NCBI RefSeq assembly: GCF_000317475.1
Contig: NC_019729.1
Coordinates: forward strand, 2,618,501-2,682,500
Direction: 5' to 3'
Source of the DNA: Oscillatoria nigro-viridis PCC 7112
Lineage (GTDB): Bacteria; Cyanobacteriota; Cyanobacteriia; Cyanobacteriales; Microcoleaceae
Length of the DNA stretch: 64,000 nucleotides
Position numbers and translations under genes: made by a program
The notes under the pieces: generated by a model
What the model saw: the letters and a program-made list of their open reading frames with translations, nothing else
Told to the model about the DNA's origin: nothing
The model's database searches: none
Shown here: in pieces, positions 63,330 to 64,000 of the stretch
Layout: every line of letters starts with the position of its first letter
Position numbering within the stretch: the stretch's first letter is position 1

Positions 63330-63818
63330 ATGACATCAACGACGAGGGATTCCAGTCACATTCAATTTTGTATAGGTCGCGAGCGCGCAGACATCGTACA
63401 GATCCAAGAACTATTTAAAGCCGCCGCCTTTTGGGCGAGGGAACGCAAGATAGAAGATTGGGAAATTGCGATCGCCAACAGCGAACCAGTTGTTACAGTT
63501 TGGGACGGCTCACGGGCGATCGGCTTTGCCAGAGCCACCTCAGATGGGATCTATCGAGCTACCATCTGGGATGTCGCCATTCACCCCGATTACCAAGGTG
63601 CAGGACTCGGCCGCAAATTAGTGCAAACCGTCTTGAGTCACCCTCGAATGTGCCGAGTAGAGCGAGTTTACCTGATGACAACTTACAAACAAAGCTTCTA
63701 CGAGCGCATCGGCTTTCAGCAAAACGCTAGTACCACCATGGTACTGGAAAATCAGCTTCTAGAAGAGCATCTCGAATTAGAAATTAGCAACGGCGAATTG
63801 CTAACTGCTAATTGTTAA
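63330..63818 (+). CDS. GNAT family N-acetyltransferase
   Basis: 162 residues from ATG 63330; a TTG two codons earlier lies closer to the GAAGG site and is the alternative. The GNAT motif A is clear: IWDVAIHPDYQGAGLGRKLV, with the Q-x2-G-x-G pyrophosphate loop. The downstream YERIGFQQ is the usual motif B. It should transfer acetyl from acetyl-CoA to an amine of a small molecule or protein; the substrate is unknown. The C-terminal tail is acidic. Monocistronic. Confidence 0.88.
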   Translation: MTSTTRDSSHIQFCIGRERADIVQIQELFKAAAFWARERKIEDWEIAIANSEPVVTVWDGSRAIGFARATSDGIYRATIWDVAIHPDYQGAGLGRKLVQTVLSHPRMCRVERVYLMTTYKQSFYERIGFQQNASTTMVLENQLLEEHLELEISNGELLTANC

Positions 63819-64000
63819 ATAATCACCCGATTGGCATCAAAATCTATAATATGTAGGGTGCGTCAGGGCGCACCTTACTCCCTATAAATAATTTCCTTCT
63901 TTCATCTTCCCTTTTCCATCTTCCCGCCCTCCGTTAAATCAGTTAAATCCCTTGCCCTCTTCCCCACCTCCGTTACATCCCGTAGATTGCTCGTGGCAGA
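63819..64000. other. Window end, no gene seen
   Basis: Contains a small stem GGTGCGTCAGGGCGCACC near 63857-63874 and pyrimidine-rich DNA. Nothing coding reaches the edge convincingly. Confidence 0.4.

Overview
The window looks like chromosome of a filamentous cyanobacterium of the Oscillatoria/Microcoleus/Phormidium type. The evidence is the very frequent HIP1-type palindromes (GCGATCGC/CGATCG), the tandem heptamer repeats, the many short palindromic dispersed repeats, and cyanobacterial signature genes: the arginine-to-proline enzyme AgrE, a GUN4-domain protein, a COP23 protein, a DUF1517 protein, XisH/XisI, and multi-PAS/GAF sensor proteins. Genus is inference; there is no rRNA or tRNA gene in the window.

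Layout. 0-8.4 kb: end of a CPBP membrane protease, an Era-like GTPase, a membrane protein, then a complete bacterial RNA-repair pair, Hen1 (3'-terminal ribose 2'-O-methyltransferase) and Pnkp (kinase-phosphatase-ligase). 8.4-19 kb: argG, a family-2 glycosyltransferase, a large hybrid histidine kinase, agrE with a consensus NtcA box upstream, and gltA. 19-27 kb: sixA, then a large GAF/PAS/GGDEF gene split by a complete IS1634-type insertion sequence. 27-41 kb: a DHH phosphoesterase, an HNH nuclease, a COP23 protein, an AAA-like/WD40 protein, a formyl-THF cyclo-ligase relative, a Uma2 protein, a 36-residue membrane ORF, an HTH-TIR-AAA protein, two small genes, an AMIN/beta-lactamase-fold hydrolase, a VOC protein and a HEAT/GUN4 protein. 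41-48.6 kb: accessory island with a decayed IS630 element, a broken alpha/beta hydrolase, a one-domain GAF protein with cyanobacteriochrome cysteines, HigBA, XisHI, and several toxin-antitoxin remnants. 48.7-64 kb: uvrA, a membrane-anchored solute-binding protein, a retropepsin-like protease, queE, an O-methyltransferase, hypothetical proteins, a cNMP-binding protein, a DUF1517 protein, hemB and a GNAT acetyltransferase.

How genes relate. argG and agrE sit on opposite sides of arginine metabolism (synthesis versus conversion to proline and ammonia), and gltA feeds 2-oxoglutarate, the signal read by NtcA; the NtcA box upstream of agrE fits nitrogen control. hen1-pnkp form a two-gene RNA-repair unit. 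hemB and the GUN4 protein both touch tetrapyrrole metabolism but lie apart.

The strongest non-textbook observations concern mobile DNA. The 2249-bp IS has 56-bp inverted ends and a 6-bp target duplication; removing it and one duplication restores a 1211-residue sensor diguanylate cyclase in frame. Two copies of a miniature element have matching ends and 9-bp target duplications (one perfect, one 8/9); they differ in length by exactly one heptamer, and one is nested inside another terminally repeated element. Three further short families with inverted ends are scattered through the intergenic regions. Other items worth attention are the HTH-TIR-AAA protein, the stand-alone putative cyanobacteriochrome GAF domain, two unlisted small genes, and the toxin-antitoxin/pseudogene island.
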